Shown here: in pieces, positions 11,025 to 22,524 of the stretch | How the letters are laid out: each line of letters opens with the position of its first letter | Position numbering within the stretch: the stretch's first letter is position 1 | Assembly: GCA_905147135.1 (NCBI GenBank) | Contig: LR990056.1 | Location: forward strand, 14,456,001-14,520,000 | DNA length: 64,000 nt | Source of the DNA: Blastobasis lacticolella | Taxonomy: Eukaryota; Arthropoda; Insecta; Lepidoptera; Blastobasidae | Reading direction: 5' to 3' | Translations under genes and position numbers: made by a program | Notes under the pieces: model-generated | Databases searched by the model: none | What the model was told of the DNA's origin: nothing | Seen by the model: the letters and a program-made list of their open reading frames with translations, nothing else

Positions 11025-11330
11025 CACACAGGCGAAATGCCAAACAGGCGGGATGCCACACAGGCAAGATGCCACACAGGCGGGATGCCACACAGGCGGA
11101 ATGCCACACAGGTGGGTGCCACAGAGGCGGAAGCCACACAGGCAGGAGCCACACAGGCGGGAGCCACACAGGCGGGAGCCACACAGGCGGGAGCCACACA
11201 GGCGGGAGCCACACAGGCGGGAGCCACACAGGCGGGAGCCACACAGGCGGGAGCCACACACGCGGGAGCCACACAGGCGGGAGCCACACAAGCGGGAGCC
11301 ACACAGGCGGAAGCCACACAGGCGAGACAA
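11025..11330 (+). repeat. 15-bp VNTR, left arm
   Basis: Tandem units of the type gccacacaggcggga, about 14 near-perfect copies in the last 210 bp, preceded by looser copies. The equivalent arrays have about 4-5 clean units in the right arm (19735-19800) and about 9 in the third copy (48098-48225), so the count varies by copy. Confidence 0.9.
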
Positions 11331-13165
11331 ATAAATAGAAGTTAATAAACATTGCCAACATATAAGCTCAGTGTTGTTCATTCGTCACATTTTTTAAACC
11401 GGTAGGTACTTATAGACTCTAGTAATACTTCTTTCTATAATATAGGGGCACCACTGTAGTAGCCGTACTTATATAACCTATGCGTAGGTATCTACTGTTA
11501 GACTATACAGTATACTTTTCAATATGAAATTGCTGAAATCATGAAGTAGTAACTTTAACACGCTTTACTTCACTAGTAGCTGTCTATCAGCTCCACGAGC
11601 TGACTCTCAGCTCGTGGTCAATTCTTCGACCAAATCTGTACTAAGTGAGTGATAGGTATCACAGTCATATCTGCTATCATAACACGTAATATCGGTCTAC
11701 GAGTTACATAACAAGGTCTGTGACACAATCATCACAGATCCGAACAACTGTTCACAGTGATATCACTACAAAAACAACATTATCTCTACTGCTCAATATC
11801 AAAACTAAATCAGGAGTTTAATAATATGAAGCTCTCACGTTTATCTGTTACGCCAGTCATAGGTAAGTTGTTACCATCCAGTCCATATGTTACCACACCA
11901 AAACTAAACAAGTAATAATCATTGTCATCAATTTTAACTGTTCGAACAAGTATACTCTATCTAGCCTTTACGTTACGTTTAAGCCTCCCATTTTGAAACG
12001 ATTTATCAATGTTTGTAATAATGAAGGTGTCCCTTATCCAGACAAAAAATTATAACATTAAATTTGCCATCTACAGCCACAACATCGAGACTTTCGGGGC
12101 TATCACACACATGATTTCCAGGCCACTCCAAGTCAGCCAAATAAATCAGGATGTTTGACCTCAACAACAGTTCAGGTACTACTAAACTTGTACTAGCAGA
12201 AGGATATAAAATCTCACCATTGCTTACCCTGCCTCATCTTAATGTTACAACAACAAAACTCGAAAAAGTTACTTTATATCGGTAATCAAGGAAATTTCAG
12301 TACTCGGAGCTAAAGTTAATTTATAAAACCGACTATAGAACAATCACCAAAATATCTAGACTTTCTTAACATCATCATCGTTCAACATTTTCTCACAAAG
12401 CTTGAAACAACTACCTTCTATTAGCCACGCTTCCATAGCCTCCATCAGGCCGGTAAGCAACCATAAAACTCTCCCATAGGCTCCATCAGCCCACCATCAG
12501 TGATAAAACACGATCACCTCCATCCGATGATGCGAATTACGAAATTTTGAGAAAACAAAACTATCACATAAATCTTATAAAAACCTCGGCTCGATAGTCG
12601 TCACATATTGAGTTAGCTTCTTAGATAGATCCGTCTAACAAAGTCTTTATCCAGGTCAAACTAAGTCACACTAACATAGAACAAATGGTTTTCAGTCGAA
12701 CTAAGTCACAGGTTTATCTTTAGTTACTTAAAACATAATTCGAAATTATCTACCGTCAATCAGTTCACTTCCTCGCATTTACTTTTTTTTTATTATTAAT
12801 AACTTGATACCAACATAAAATTAAATTACTAACCAAACTACCCTTTTTTTTTCAATTTTGTAGTTTTAAAAGAAACGTATATGGGAGATCCCATTGTTAC
12901 CGCGGATATCTTCTATAACATTGGGAAACTACGACCACAATATCAAACATTATACTGAAATATGCAAAAGTTCGTTCGAATGTCTCCGATTAAATGTAAA
13001 CAAACACGCCCAAAAAATTTTTTTTTTCATATGTTGGCACCCTCCCGCTCGCATAGAAATCGCGGAGATCTGTACTGGGTCATTACTGAAATTTTGCACA
13101 TTCGAAGCCTATCCTATCTCTAAGATACAACATCTTAAAGTACACCAGCTAATTGTTCCACAAAC

Positions 13166-13672
13166 TTACTGCTACGGCATCCCTGCCACACTGTTATTAT
13201 CAAATATTTACTTAATCAGTAATCTGGAACGACTTATGGTGACAGGAAAAGTCGAAGGCAAGAGACCCAGAGGCCGAAGTCCGAAGAGATGGGCGGACCA
13301 AATATCCGAACGATTCATCGAAACCGATGGAGACATACAGTTGACAAACTCCGAAGATGTCACGATCCTCAGCAGTGAGGCAACGATCAAGAAGAAGAAG
13401 TCAATCAGCAGCAGTACCACCATAACGATGCTTACGTACTCAATTTATAAAAATAATAGGACTATGCTTTCAAGTATTTCTTATTCTCGTTTTCCGATAA
13501 CTGACGTGATGTTGGTAATACGTTAAATCATAGCGTACCATTTTTCAAGATGGTAGAATAATCTTAGATTAAATGTCACTGTTTTACTTTTAACAAAGTA
13601 CTGTAACATTTAGAGGGACTCAACATAATTCTTACTATTTTTGTGGAGTGTTTCTTTTTTTCTCAGTATTAT
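13166..13672 (+). mobile_element. LINE 3' fragment inserted in left arm only
   Basis: Relative to the right arm the left arm has about 505 bp extra between attgttcca (13165) and ttctattagacagc (13673). Within it, 13231-13420 reads VTGKVEGKRPRGRSPKRWADQI, the basic, Arg-rich C-terminal motif typical of many insect LINE ORF2 proteins. I cannot assign the clade or see a clear target duplication. Confidence 0.55.
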
Positions 13673-14821
13673 TCTATTAGACAGCCCACATTAATTGACA
13701 TAGGTACCCGCAAAAGCCAACATTTATTAAACGTGGCAGTAGTTTTTGACACCTATACCATCAAATTGTAACACTGACCATAAATGACGTTCTTTTTGTT
13801 TTGTTTACATTCTTTCTATTTGTAGTTACACTAAAGATACAAATAAACCTGCCCTTCTCTCTACTAAGGGTATCAATAGTGTTTCTGTCAGAATACTTTT
13901 CTGAATTATCAAAGTAAATAACTCCTAAAATCCGCTAGGGAGCCTCTTTTTAGCACAGGTTTTTATCAAATAATAATTATGTATAGGACTCACCAGATAA
14001 AGAGGAACTGTTAATATCACATAATTTCTCAGTCATGTACGCAACACTCGCAGATTGTCTACCATCGTCCCATGTTGAAACAATCACGTTGAGGCTACCA
14101 GTCCAGCGTTGCATTGCAATGTTGTTCTCGTAGGTGAAGCGAACCGTTGTACACCATTGTTATGCAATAGAAGAAAATAATTGTATTAGTAAAACTTAAA
14201 AAATAAAAAAAATAATACACCGTTTTGATCGTTTTATTTATCTGCAGAAATCTAAGCAATTAATTTAATTGCGGTGTCAAACCACACTGCTAAATGAATC
14301 TAAATCTAAGCATTTACTTTAACTTCATTGAATAAACTTTAGCTGGCTAATTTAGAACTACGCAAATTATTCAACTAACACTATTTCTTTTTTTTTTAAA
14401 AGAGGAAAATATTTAACATGAGTTATCTAAATTAAGTTTCGCAAAAACAAAGAATACATACCAAAGTGCCGTCCATAGTAAGTTTCACTCGATTTTTAAT
14501 AATAGTGTCAATATCCCAGTGGTGCTCTCAAAGGCCCGGGGTATGCCTTGACGATAACCCATTTGGTACAGATGATTTGTTGTTTACTTTAAAAATCCCC
14601 CAATCTGTCTGACGAAGTCTTTGTCTTATATCTCGGGGTGTTTGGACTCTTGGCTGCGCTTTTAACGTGTTTGGTTGCATTTTAATGTAGGCAATTTAAC
14701 TGGATCGAGTAATCACTTTCCTTTTATTATTACGCTTCCACAAAGCGTTATCTGCATTTTCTTTGTCGCTTCTCATTATACCATCTCTTGGGCGTTGCGT
14801 TCGTCATCACCGCTTCTGATG

Positions 14822-15150
14822 TCGTCGCGTGAAGGAAAGGGTGTATCAGGATCATTGTCATCAGGGTGGTGATATCAGTATTAGATCGTCCAGATCAATT
14901 AAAGAAAAGGATCACATTTACTTACTCCACTGTATTTATTCCAATTCATTTTTGCACATCACTTATAATTTTACTTGAAATCAGCGCAGTATCACAATGT
15001 AGGCAGTTGAGGTAATTAACTTTCTTATTTCAACTTTGATTTTAAAATTACTTTATTTTCAAACGTAAATAACACTTTGAATAAACGAAATGTGGAGACA
15101 GTTTCAAGACGCGTCACTCCTCGGCGGCGGTCGCGCCAAGAATGGCCGCG
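14822..15150 (+). repeat. Repeat module X, copy 2 (truncated)
   Basis: Same-strand copy of 9531-9870, so X flanks unit A on both sides like a direct terminal repeat. It stops at aatggccgc, where the inverted copy begins. Confidence 0.8.
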
Positions 15151-15560
15151 GTCAATAGTACGGACTCATGACGAAGAAAACGGAAGTGGGAGTGCGCCCT
15201 CTGGTGGAGCGTGCTGACAGAGTCTCGACGGCACGACTCGGGCGGAGTGGCGGCCATTCTTGGCGCGACCGCCGCCGAGGAGTGACGCGTCTTGAAACTG
15301 TCTCCACATTTCGTTTATAGAAAGTGTTATTTACGTTTGAAAATAAAGTAATAAGAAAGTTAATTACCTCAACTGCCTATATTGTGATACTGCTCTGATT
15401 TCAAGTGAAATTGTAAGTGATGTGCAAAAATGAATTGGAATAAATACAGTGGAGTAAATGTGAACCTTTTCTTTCATTTATCTGAACAAATACGATCTAA
15501 TACTGATATCACCACCCTGATGACAATGATCCTGATACAACCCTTTCCTTCACGCGACGA
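15151..15560 (-). repeat. Repeat module X, copy 3 (inverted)
   Basis: Reverse complement of module X from its far end (ggtcaatagtacggactcat) to its first bases (cacgcgacga at 15551-15560). With copy 2 it forms the centre of the giant inverted repeat. Confidence 0.8.
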
Positions 15561-15691
15561 CATCAGAAGCGGTGATGACGAACGTAACGCCCAAGAGATG
15601 GTATAATGAAAAGCGACAAAGAAAATGCAGATACGCTTCGTGGAAGCGTAATAATAAAAGGAAAGTGATTACTTGATCCAGTTGAGTTCAC

Positions 15692-15748
15692 ATCGCAGCC
15701 CGTAACAGTCCACTGCAGGACTTAGGGCCTCTCCCACGAAAAGGGATC
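15692..15748 (-). repeat. SINE-A fragment
   Basis: Contains cagtccactgcaggactta followed by gggcctctcccacgaaaag, the reverse of the SINE-A 3' part seen in full at 18512-18754. It is a short fragment inserted in the right arm. Confidence 0.6.
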
Positions 15749-16675
15749 CAGTTGAGTTGTCTACATTAAAATATAAAATGATTAAACACGTTCAAAGCGC
15801 AGCCAAGAGACCAAACACCCCGAGATATAAGACAAAGACGAAGTCTTCAGAGATATTGGGGGATTTATAAAGTAAACAACAAATCATCTGTACCAAATGG
15901 GTCATGGTCAAGGCAGACCCCGGGCCTTTGAGAGCACCACTGGGATATTGACACCATTATTAAAAATCGAGTGAAAATTACTATGGACGGCACTTTGGTA
16001 TGGTTTCTTTGTTTTTGCGAAATTTAATTCAGATTACTCATGTAAAATGTTTCTCTTTAACAAAAAAAAAAGTGTGATTTCAATCATCTGCGTAGTTCTA
16101 AATTAGCCAGGTAAAGTTTATTCAATGTCATTAAAGTAAATGTTTAGATTTAGATTCATTTAGCAGTGTGGTTTGACACCACAATCAAATTAATTGCTTA
16201 GATTTCTGCAGATAAAATTAAATCAAACGATTAAAAACGGTGTGTATTATCTTTTTATTTTTTAAGTTTTACTAATACAATTATTTTCTTCTATTGCATA
16301 ACAATGGTGTACAACGGTTCGCTTCACCTTCGAGAACAACATTGCAATGCAACGCTGGACTGGCAATCTCAACGTGATTGTTTTAACATGGGACGATGGC
16401 AGACAACCTGCGAGTGTTGCGTACATGACTGAGAAATGATGTGATATTAACAGTTTCTCTCTATCTGGTGAGTCCTATACATAATTATTATTTGGTAAAA
16501 ACCTGTGCTGAAAAGAGGCTCCCTAGCGGATTTTAGGAGTTATTTACTTTGATAATTCAGAAAAGTATTCTGACAGAAACACTATTGATACCCTTAGTAG
16601 AGAAAAGAGCAGGTTTATTTGTATCTTGAGTGAAACTACAAATAGAAAGAACGGTAACAAAACAAAACGAACGTC

Positions 16676-17161
16676 GAAGCTTTAATCCTATCGCAATTTA
16701 ATTATTGCGATTCAGTGTACGGCCCAAGACTTTACAGTAAAACGAAACATGCTATTCAGCTGGTCCAAAACGCATGCGCTCGGTTTTGTTATGACAAACC
16801 TAAGCGAGCGCATATTTCATCAATCCTCGATCAAAAAGACATTTTAAATATGGAAACAAGAAGGCTTGTTCACTTAACCTGTTTCATACGTAAAGTCATA
16901 AATACTAAACGGCCTAGTTATTTGCATGATAAAATAAATTTTAATAAAAACGGAAAAGGTCTACGTAGCTGTGATCATGAAAATTTGTCCATTCCAGTAC
17001 ATAGGACAGCGGCCTATAAAGGCTGCTTTAAATATTCCGCATATAAAATTTGGAACAATATTCCACCACCCCTTAGACACGGTGTATCCCAACAAATTTT
17101 TAAACTTCACACAAAGAGACCTTTATTATTTAGGCAAAAAGAAAGTACATCAGTTAAATAA
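16676..17161 (+). pseudogene. LINE ORF2 C-terminus
   Basis: Open from the insertion edge (EALILSQFNYCDSVYGP) to the stop at 17159-17161, 161 residues with no internal break. The SQFNYCDSVYGP and QLVQNACARF motifs are the region just after the RT thumb in Jockey/CR1-superfamily LINEs, followed by AYKIWNNIPPPLR. It is a fragment because the RT and endonuclease are truncated away, but the frame itself is undamaged, so the insertion is fairly recent. Confidence 0.8.
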
Positions 17162-17631
17162 AAAGTAACACTTTAATTTGATAAATAAAATAAAAGTATA
17201 AAACTTTATTAAATAGCTAATAGGTAGGTACCTATACATATTTATTTATTTATACAATCTCTTAGTTAATAGAGTAAACCTAATTATGATGGATAGGGAA
17301 TCCTGTAAAATTGTAATATTTTTTTCTCGTTTTTATAATAACAGAATTTTTTGGTTTTTTGGTTACACACATAGCATGTTTTTGTTTGCTTGTTTAACTG
17401 CACTTATGCCCTACGCAAAATATGGACAAGGCTAAGATGATGAGGGGCAATCTGAAAAACAGTGCTGCAGGGCTTTAGCCCTCAGCGTATACTGAGATTG
17501 TGCCCTTCCACACTTATGTATATATTTTGATTAGTGATAAGTTTATAGAATTAAGTACATTTTTGTTGATTTTGAAATTATGTGTTTGTGTGGAATAAAA
17601 TAATTTGATTTGATTTGATTTGATTTGATTT
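16676..17631 (+). mobile_element. 5'-truncated LINE with (TTTGA)n tail
   Basis: The insertion is flanked by the 7-bp duplication GAACGTC (16669-16675 and 17632-17638) and is absent from the matching site of the left arm (about 13780). It ends in about five TTTGA units, a tandem tail in place of poly(A). The segment from 17,400 holds the 3' UTR. This is a clean target-primed insertion that postdates the inverted duplication. Confidence 0.9.
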
Positions 17632-18511
17632 GAACGTCATTTATGGTCAGTGTTACAATTTGTGGATATATATGTCAAAAACTACTGCCAAGTTGATTAA
17701 ATGTTAGCTTTTGCGGGTACCTATGTCAAATAATGTGGGCTGTCTGATAGAATGTTTTGGAACAATTAGCTGGTGTACTTTAGGATGTTGTATCTTAGAG
17801 ATAGGATAGGCTTCGGGACAACATGCCAACATGTATCGAAAGGAAAAAGAGAAAAATTGTTAGCGTGTTTGTTTACATTTAACCGGAGACATTCGAACGA
17901 AATTTTCCATATTTCAGTATAATGTTTGTTATTGTGGTCGTAGTTTCCCAATGTTATAGAAGATATCCGCGGCAACAATGGCATCACCCATATACGTTTC
18001 AGAAAATTAAAAAAAAAGGGTAGTTTGGTTAGTAATTTAATTTTATGTTGGAATAAAGTTATTAATCGAAAAAAAAAGTAAGTACGAGTAGGTGAACTGA
18101 TTGACGGTAGATAATTTCGGATTATGTTTTGAGTAACTAAAGATAAACCTGTGACTTAGTTCGACCGAAAACCATTTGTACTATGTTAATGTGACTTAGT
18201 TTGACCGGGATAAAGACTTTGCTAGACGGATCTATCTATCTATGTGACGACTATCGAGCCGAGGTTTTTATAAGATTTATGTGACAGTGTTGTTTTCTCA
18301 AAATTTGTTGCATCATCGGATGGAGGTTATCGTGTTTTATCAATGATGGTGGGCTGATAGAGCCTATGAGAGAGTTTTATGGTTGCTTACCGGCCTGATG
18401 GAGGCTATGGGAGCGTGGCTTATAGAAGGTAGTTGTTTCAAGCTTTGTGAGAAAATGTTGAAAGTCCAGATATTTTGGTGATTGTTGAATAGTCGGTTTT
18501 ATAAATAAATT

Positions 18512-18754
18512 GTGGCGTGTGGTGCCGCCACCTCAAAGAATAGCACCACCCCATCTCTTCCCGTGGGTGTCGTAAGAGGCGACTAAGGGACAAATCCGAA
18601 AGGTGGGCAGCAGCATCTTTCTTGGTAGATTTACATCAACTGCACTGCGATCTCCAACCCGCCTGCCAAGCGTGGAGATTATGGCAATGACCTCCCCTTT
18701 CGTGGGAGAGGCCCGAAGTCCTGCAGTAAACTGTTATGGGCTGTGATGATGATG
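18512..18754 (+). mobile_element. SINE-A (GAT-tailed short interspersed element), full copy
   Basis: A 243-bp element between the 7-bp duplications ATAAATT (18505-18511 and 18755-18761), absent from the left arm. It starts gtggcgtgtggtg, has a central gcgatctccaacccgcctgcc block and ends in ctgtgatgatgatgat. At least seven copies or parts occur in this window. I name it SINE-A only for this annotation. Confidence 0.85.
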
Positions 18755-19734
18755 ATAAATTAACTTTAGCTTCGAGTACTGAAATTTCCTTGATTAAGTA
18801 ATTTTTTTGAGTTCTGTTGTTGTACCAGTAAGATGAGGCAGTGTAAGCAATAGTGCGATTTTATATCCTTCTGCCAGTACAAGTTTAGTAGTACCTGAAC
18901 CGTTGTTGAGGTCAAACATCCTGATTTATTTGGCTGACTTGGAGTGGTCTGGGAGTCATGTGTGTGACTCATTGGGCTGAGAGCCCCGAAAGTCTCGATG
19001 TTGTGGCTGTAGATGGCAAATTGAATGTTGTAATTCTTTTTTAGAAGGCGGCTGGATATGGGACACCGTCATTATTACAAACATTGTTAAATCGTTTCAA
19101 AATGGGAGCTTAAACGTAACGTAAAGTCTAGATAGAGTATACTTGTTCGAACAGTTAAAATCGATGACGATGATGATTACTTGTTTAATTTTGGTGTGGT
19201 AACAGATGGACTGCTGCAATCCATGACTGGCATATCAGATAGACGTGAGCTTCTTATTAAATTCCTGATTTAGTTTTGATATTGAGCAGTAGATATAATG
19301 TTGTGTTTGTATCACCGTGAACAGTTGTTCGGGTCTGTGACGATTACTTGTTGTGTAACTCGTAGACCGTTATTACGTGTTATGATAGCAGATAGACTGT
19401 GTAGGTAACACTGCAAAGGTCACTGACTTAGTACAGATTTAAGAGCCAGAGAGATTTGACCACGAGCTGAGAGTGTATAGACAGCTATTAGTGAAGTAAA
19501 GCGTGTTAAAGTTACTACTTCATGATTTTAGCAATTTCATATTGAAAAGTATACTGTATAGTCTAACAGTAGATACTTACGCATAGGTTATATAAGCACA
19601 GTTACTACAGTGGTGCCCCTATATTATAGATGGTATTACTAGTCTATAAGTACCTACTGTTTTAAAAAATGTGATGAAATTACAACACTGAGCTGATATG
19701 TTGGCAATGTTTATTAACTTCTATTTATTCGTCC

Positions 19735-20115
19735 CGGCCTGTGTGGCTCCCGCCTCTGTGGCTCCCGCCTCTGTGGCTCCCGCCTCTGTTGCACCCACCT
19801 GTGTGACATTCCGCCTGTGTGGCATCCCGCCTGTGTGGCATCTCGCCTGTGTGGCATCTTGCCTGTGTGGCATCTCGCCTGTGTGGCATAAAGTCTGTGT
19901 GACATTTAGTCTGTGTGACATTTAGTCTGCGTGACATTTAGTCTGCGTGACGTTTAGTCTGTGTGACATTTAGGTTGTGTGACATTTAGTATGTGTGATA
20001 TTTAGTCTGTGTGACATTTAGTCTGTGTGACATTTAGCCTGTGAGGCATTCCGCCTGTATGGCATTTCGCCGGTGTGGTATTTTCCTGTGTGGCATTTCG
20101 CCTCTGTGCCATTTA
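19735..20115 (-). repeat. VNTR of the right arm
   Basis: Reverse-strand counterpart of 10880-11330. It has few clean 15-bp units, but an expanded series of 16-bp gacatttagtctgtgt units (about ten, 19895-20040) that the left arm lacks. The two sub-repeats have therefore expanded independently in the two arms. Confidence 0.8.
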
Positions 20116-20189
20116 CCCTTGTGTGATATCTTACCTGTATCGTGCTATGGCAGACGTGATATAGGATAAATAGAATACTTACTTACTTT

Positions 20190-20515
20190 CAAAGCGTTTT
20201 TGGCTTGAATTTGTAAATGGCGGTAATACAGTCGGCCCCTTGGCCGGGCGCTTTCAATGTCGCCTTCCGTCTCGTTAGCATAGCCGATGTTAGAGACTTC
20301 ACTTTCATCACTAAACGATCTGGAAAGTACTTGACATTGGACGACGAGTCCCGACTATGCCAAACATTCTAGCGCTTTCTGTGGTACGAGAACCGACTTG
20401 TTCATATTTATCTGCCAACCTTGATCGTTCAATGTGTTCACAGCTAAGGTCACGTGTTGCCTGAGGGGTTGTTAGATCATCTCTAATAGTTGTGGATTAT
20501 CGTCGCCGACAAGTA
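20190..20515 (-). pseudogene. DIRS-like reverse transcriptase C-terminal fragment
   Basis: Read on the minus strand, the sequence gives LLVGDDNPQLLEM, a stop, then QINMNKSVLVPQKALECLA and a further stop and frame change. This is the end of an RT domain (thumb and connection) in DIRS-type elements and resembles NMEKSVLEARQVCKFLGF at 33.2 kb. It is degenerate and short. Confidence 0.5.
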
Positions 20516-20627
20516 AGCGCAGAAAACGTCGGTGACTTTTTGCATAGAGAATTTTTTTTATCTACAGAAGCAGAGAGTAGGTACATACCGAGTTTCAATT
20601 CGAGACAAAATGTCACACATCTCTATA

Positions 20628-21188
20628 AAGGTGCGTACGCTCGCCGCGCGCGGCGAGATGCTCACCGCGTGCGACGAGGCTGCTCAGTTGCGCATTTGTT
20701 TGTGCATTGAGGCAACGTGCTCGCGGCGAGCCACACATTCGACGCACAAACAAAATGGTGTCGGACGCAATAACAGCTGATGCTCCTTTTATCATAATTG
20801 ATCGGATTGGTAAAATAATTTTAGTTTTTTCGATCCCATACCACTTTTTCTGCTAATATAACTGTATTAATAAAATAAATTTGTCCTTGATCCGCACCAT
20901 GTTGTTAAGTATATCAGTTTTCCAAATGTTTTTTTATTATTATTTAGTTTAATTGACCTTTCGTCAGTTTTCAAAAAAGAAAATATTAAAGTTGTCAAGT
21001 GTCAATAAACAATACGCGCGCCTTCGTAGTTTTATTTCGAGGCTTCGATACACGTCCAACTTGCGAGGCACGCACGCACCTTTGAGCATGGACCGAAAAC
21101 CGACAATCGGCAGCTAGCTGCGCGTTTGAGCAACTGGGCGAGCCGTGCGTGCCTCAACCTGAGGCTGCCTCTAATTCGTACGCACCTT
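20628..21188. mobile_element. MITE-like element with AAGGTGCGTACG inverted ends
   Basis: The 12-bp ends AAGGTGCGTACG (20628-20639) and CGTACGCACCTT (21177-21188) are exact reverse complements, next to TA/TAA on both sides. The interior is rich in CGCG and has no transposase. Likely a non-autonomous DNA transposon, superfamily unknown. Confidence 0.5.
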
Positions 21189-21648
21189 AACACACGCACT
21201 AACGACGAAACAAGGCAGCCCATCTGCAGAGTTATTTTTTATTACGAATTTCTATTCCGTAACGAACACAAAGAAATCTGTGCACTGGCGTTTCACAAAT
21301 TTGTGAAAAATGCAGTGTAACATTATGCTATAATAAAAAAGATAATTGGAAAAAATCCTTCCATACAACGTAAGTATTTTATTACGTTGTAACTCAATGT
21401 GACCGTAATGTCACACTCCCTAAAATGTCAAATAAATGAAGAATAATAAATATTTTCAAATTTCTGAGAAATACGTGTTTTTTTACTCCCCTAAACCTAT
21501 CTCATTATCAACATAATAAATGTTTTAAAGATGTTGAGCTATAAAGGGTTAATCTCTAACATAAACGTTTTTACAATATTTACCTTCACTGAAATATAAA
21601 TAAAATTATTTGAATCCATATACGAATTCATTAAATACTATAAACATG
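21189..21648. other. No feature recognised
   Basis: AT-rich non-coding sequence between the MITE-like element and the TRIM-like element. No repeat or exon is recognised. Confidence 0.4.
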
Positions 21649-22520
21649 TGTAGCGACATCTATCGCTCCACTAGGGAAACTCAACGATACTCACATTACG
21701 AGTACTCGAACACAGGGTTGGTAAGCATCCGCACATATATGGCGCTAACCGTCCTGCATCGTGCTAGAGAAATGTGCCAACTTCCACGGCATATATACAA
21801 CTTCTGACGATCAACTGTCGGACCCTTGGTCCCCTGGTCACAACACCCGGCCAGGTGGGTAATTACCCTTTTCTACCTTCTCACCATCTTCGCTTGCCAA
21901 CATTGGCGGCTACCATTATCCTGCACCGCCAAAGTGGTGACCCCGACGTGATCCTTACGTCTTCCCTACCTGACTCCCGCACACAGCACAGCCTTGACCA
22001 TAGTCGGCACGGACGCGTGCTTCCTGGTCGCTCACCTGCGGCATATCCACTGTCCCCACCCAGTCTCGACTCACTGCAGACTTGGGAACAGGATCGCTTC
22101 GGCACAGCTCACAGCGCAAGCTCACGCCAGAGCTACGCCATTGCTCACCGCATCGCCAGACGGACTACGCTTCATACGTCAGCTTCTCAGCGTTTTTCGC
22201 TTCGGTATCGACCTCCAGTCTCCGGTGTGAGTACTGTAGCGACATCTATCGCTCCACTAGGGAAACTCAACGATACTCACATTACGAGTACACGAACACA
22301 AGGTTGGCAAGCATCCGCACATAGATGGCGCTAACCGTCCTGCATCGCGCTAGAGAAATGTGCCAACTTCCACGGCATATATACAACTTCTGACGATCAA
22401 CTGTCAAACCCTTGGTCCCCTGCTCACAACACCCGGCCAGGTGGGTAATTACCCTTTTCTACCTTCTCACCATCTTCGCTTGCCAACATTGGCGGCTACC
22501 ATTATCCTGCACCGCCAAAG
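21649..22520 (+). mobile_element. TRIM-like miniature LTR retrotransposon
   Basis: Two direct repeats of about 286 bp (21649-21934 and 22235-22520) starting TGTAGCGACATC and ending CCGCCAAAG enclose only 300 bp. Directly after the first repeat stands tggtgaccccgacgtgatcc, a primer-binding-site-like TGG motif. There is no coding sequence. A 4-bp GTGT occurs at 21648-21651 and 22521-22524 and would be the target duplication if the LTR is taken to start at AGCGAC; with the TG start no clear duplication is seen. Size and layout fit a TRIM. Confidence 0.75.
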
Positions 22521-22524
22521 GTGT

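Larger units (their letters stand above)
9976..14821 (+). repeat. Repeat unit A, copy 1 (non-coding, about 4.8 kb)
   Basis: Long non-coding unit following module X. It contains an imperfect 15-bp tandem array (11025-11330), ACAC-rich degenerate 16-bp repeats (10640-11025) and otherwise AT-rich sequence. Its part from about 10845 rightward is repeated in reverse at 15560-20180, and its first 2.4 kb is repeated directly at 46925-49215. Long open frames inside are artefacts of the 15-bp periodicity, which keeps several frames open on both strands. No transposase, RT or Rep domain is seen. Confidence 0.7.
10845..20180. repeat. Giant inverted repeat, about 4.3-4.9 kb arms
   Basis: Left arm about 10845-15150 and right arm about 15237-20180 are reverse complements, with a centre near 15.2 kb inside inverted copies of module X. 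Landmarks pair throughout: 10,860-10,900 with 20,130-20,165; 12,895-12,960 with 17,930-17,990; 13,970-14,150 with 16,340-16,520; 14,700-14,820 with 15,560-15,680. The arms have separate substitutions, VNTR counts and insertions: a LINE scrap in the left arm, and a LINE and a SINE in the right arm. They are therefore a genuine, aged duplication and not a trivial assembly mirror. Confidence 0.85.

Noticed and set aside
10975..11381. Long overlapping open frames on both strands (up to 124 codons), likewise at 19698-19937 and 47870-48262
   Set aside because: They are products of the 15-bp repeat, which has no stop in several frames; the peptides are pure repeats (GGSHTGGSHT, CVAPACVAPA types) and occur in all six frames.
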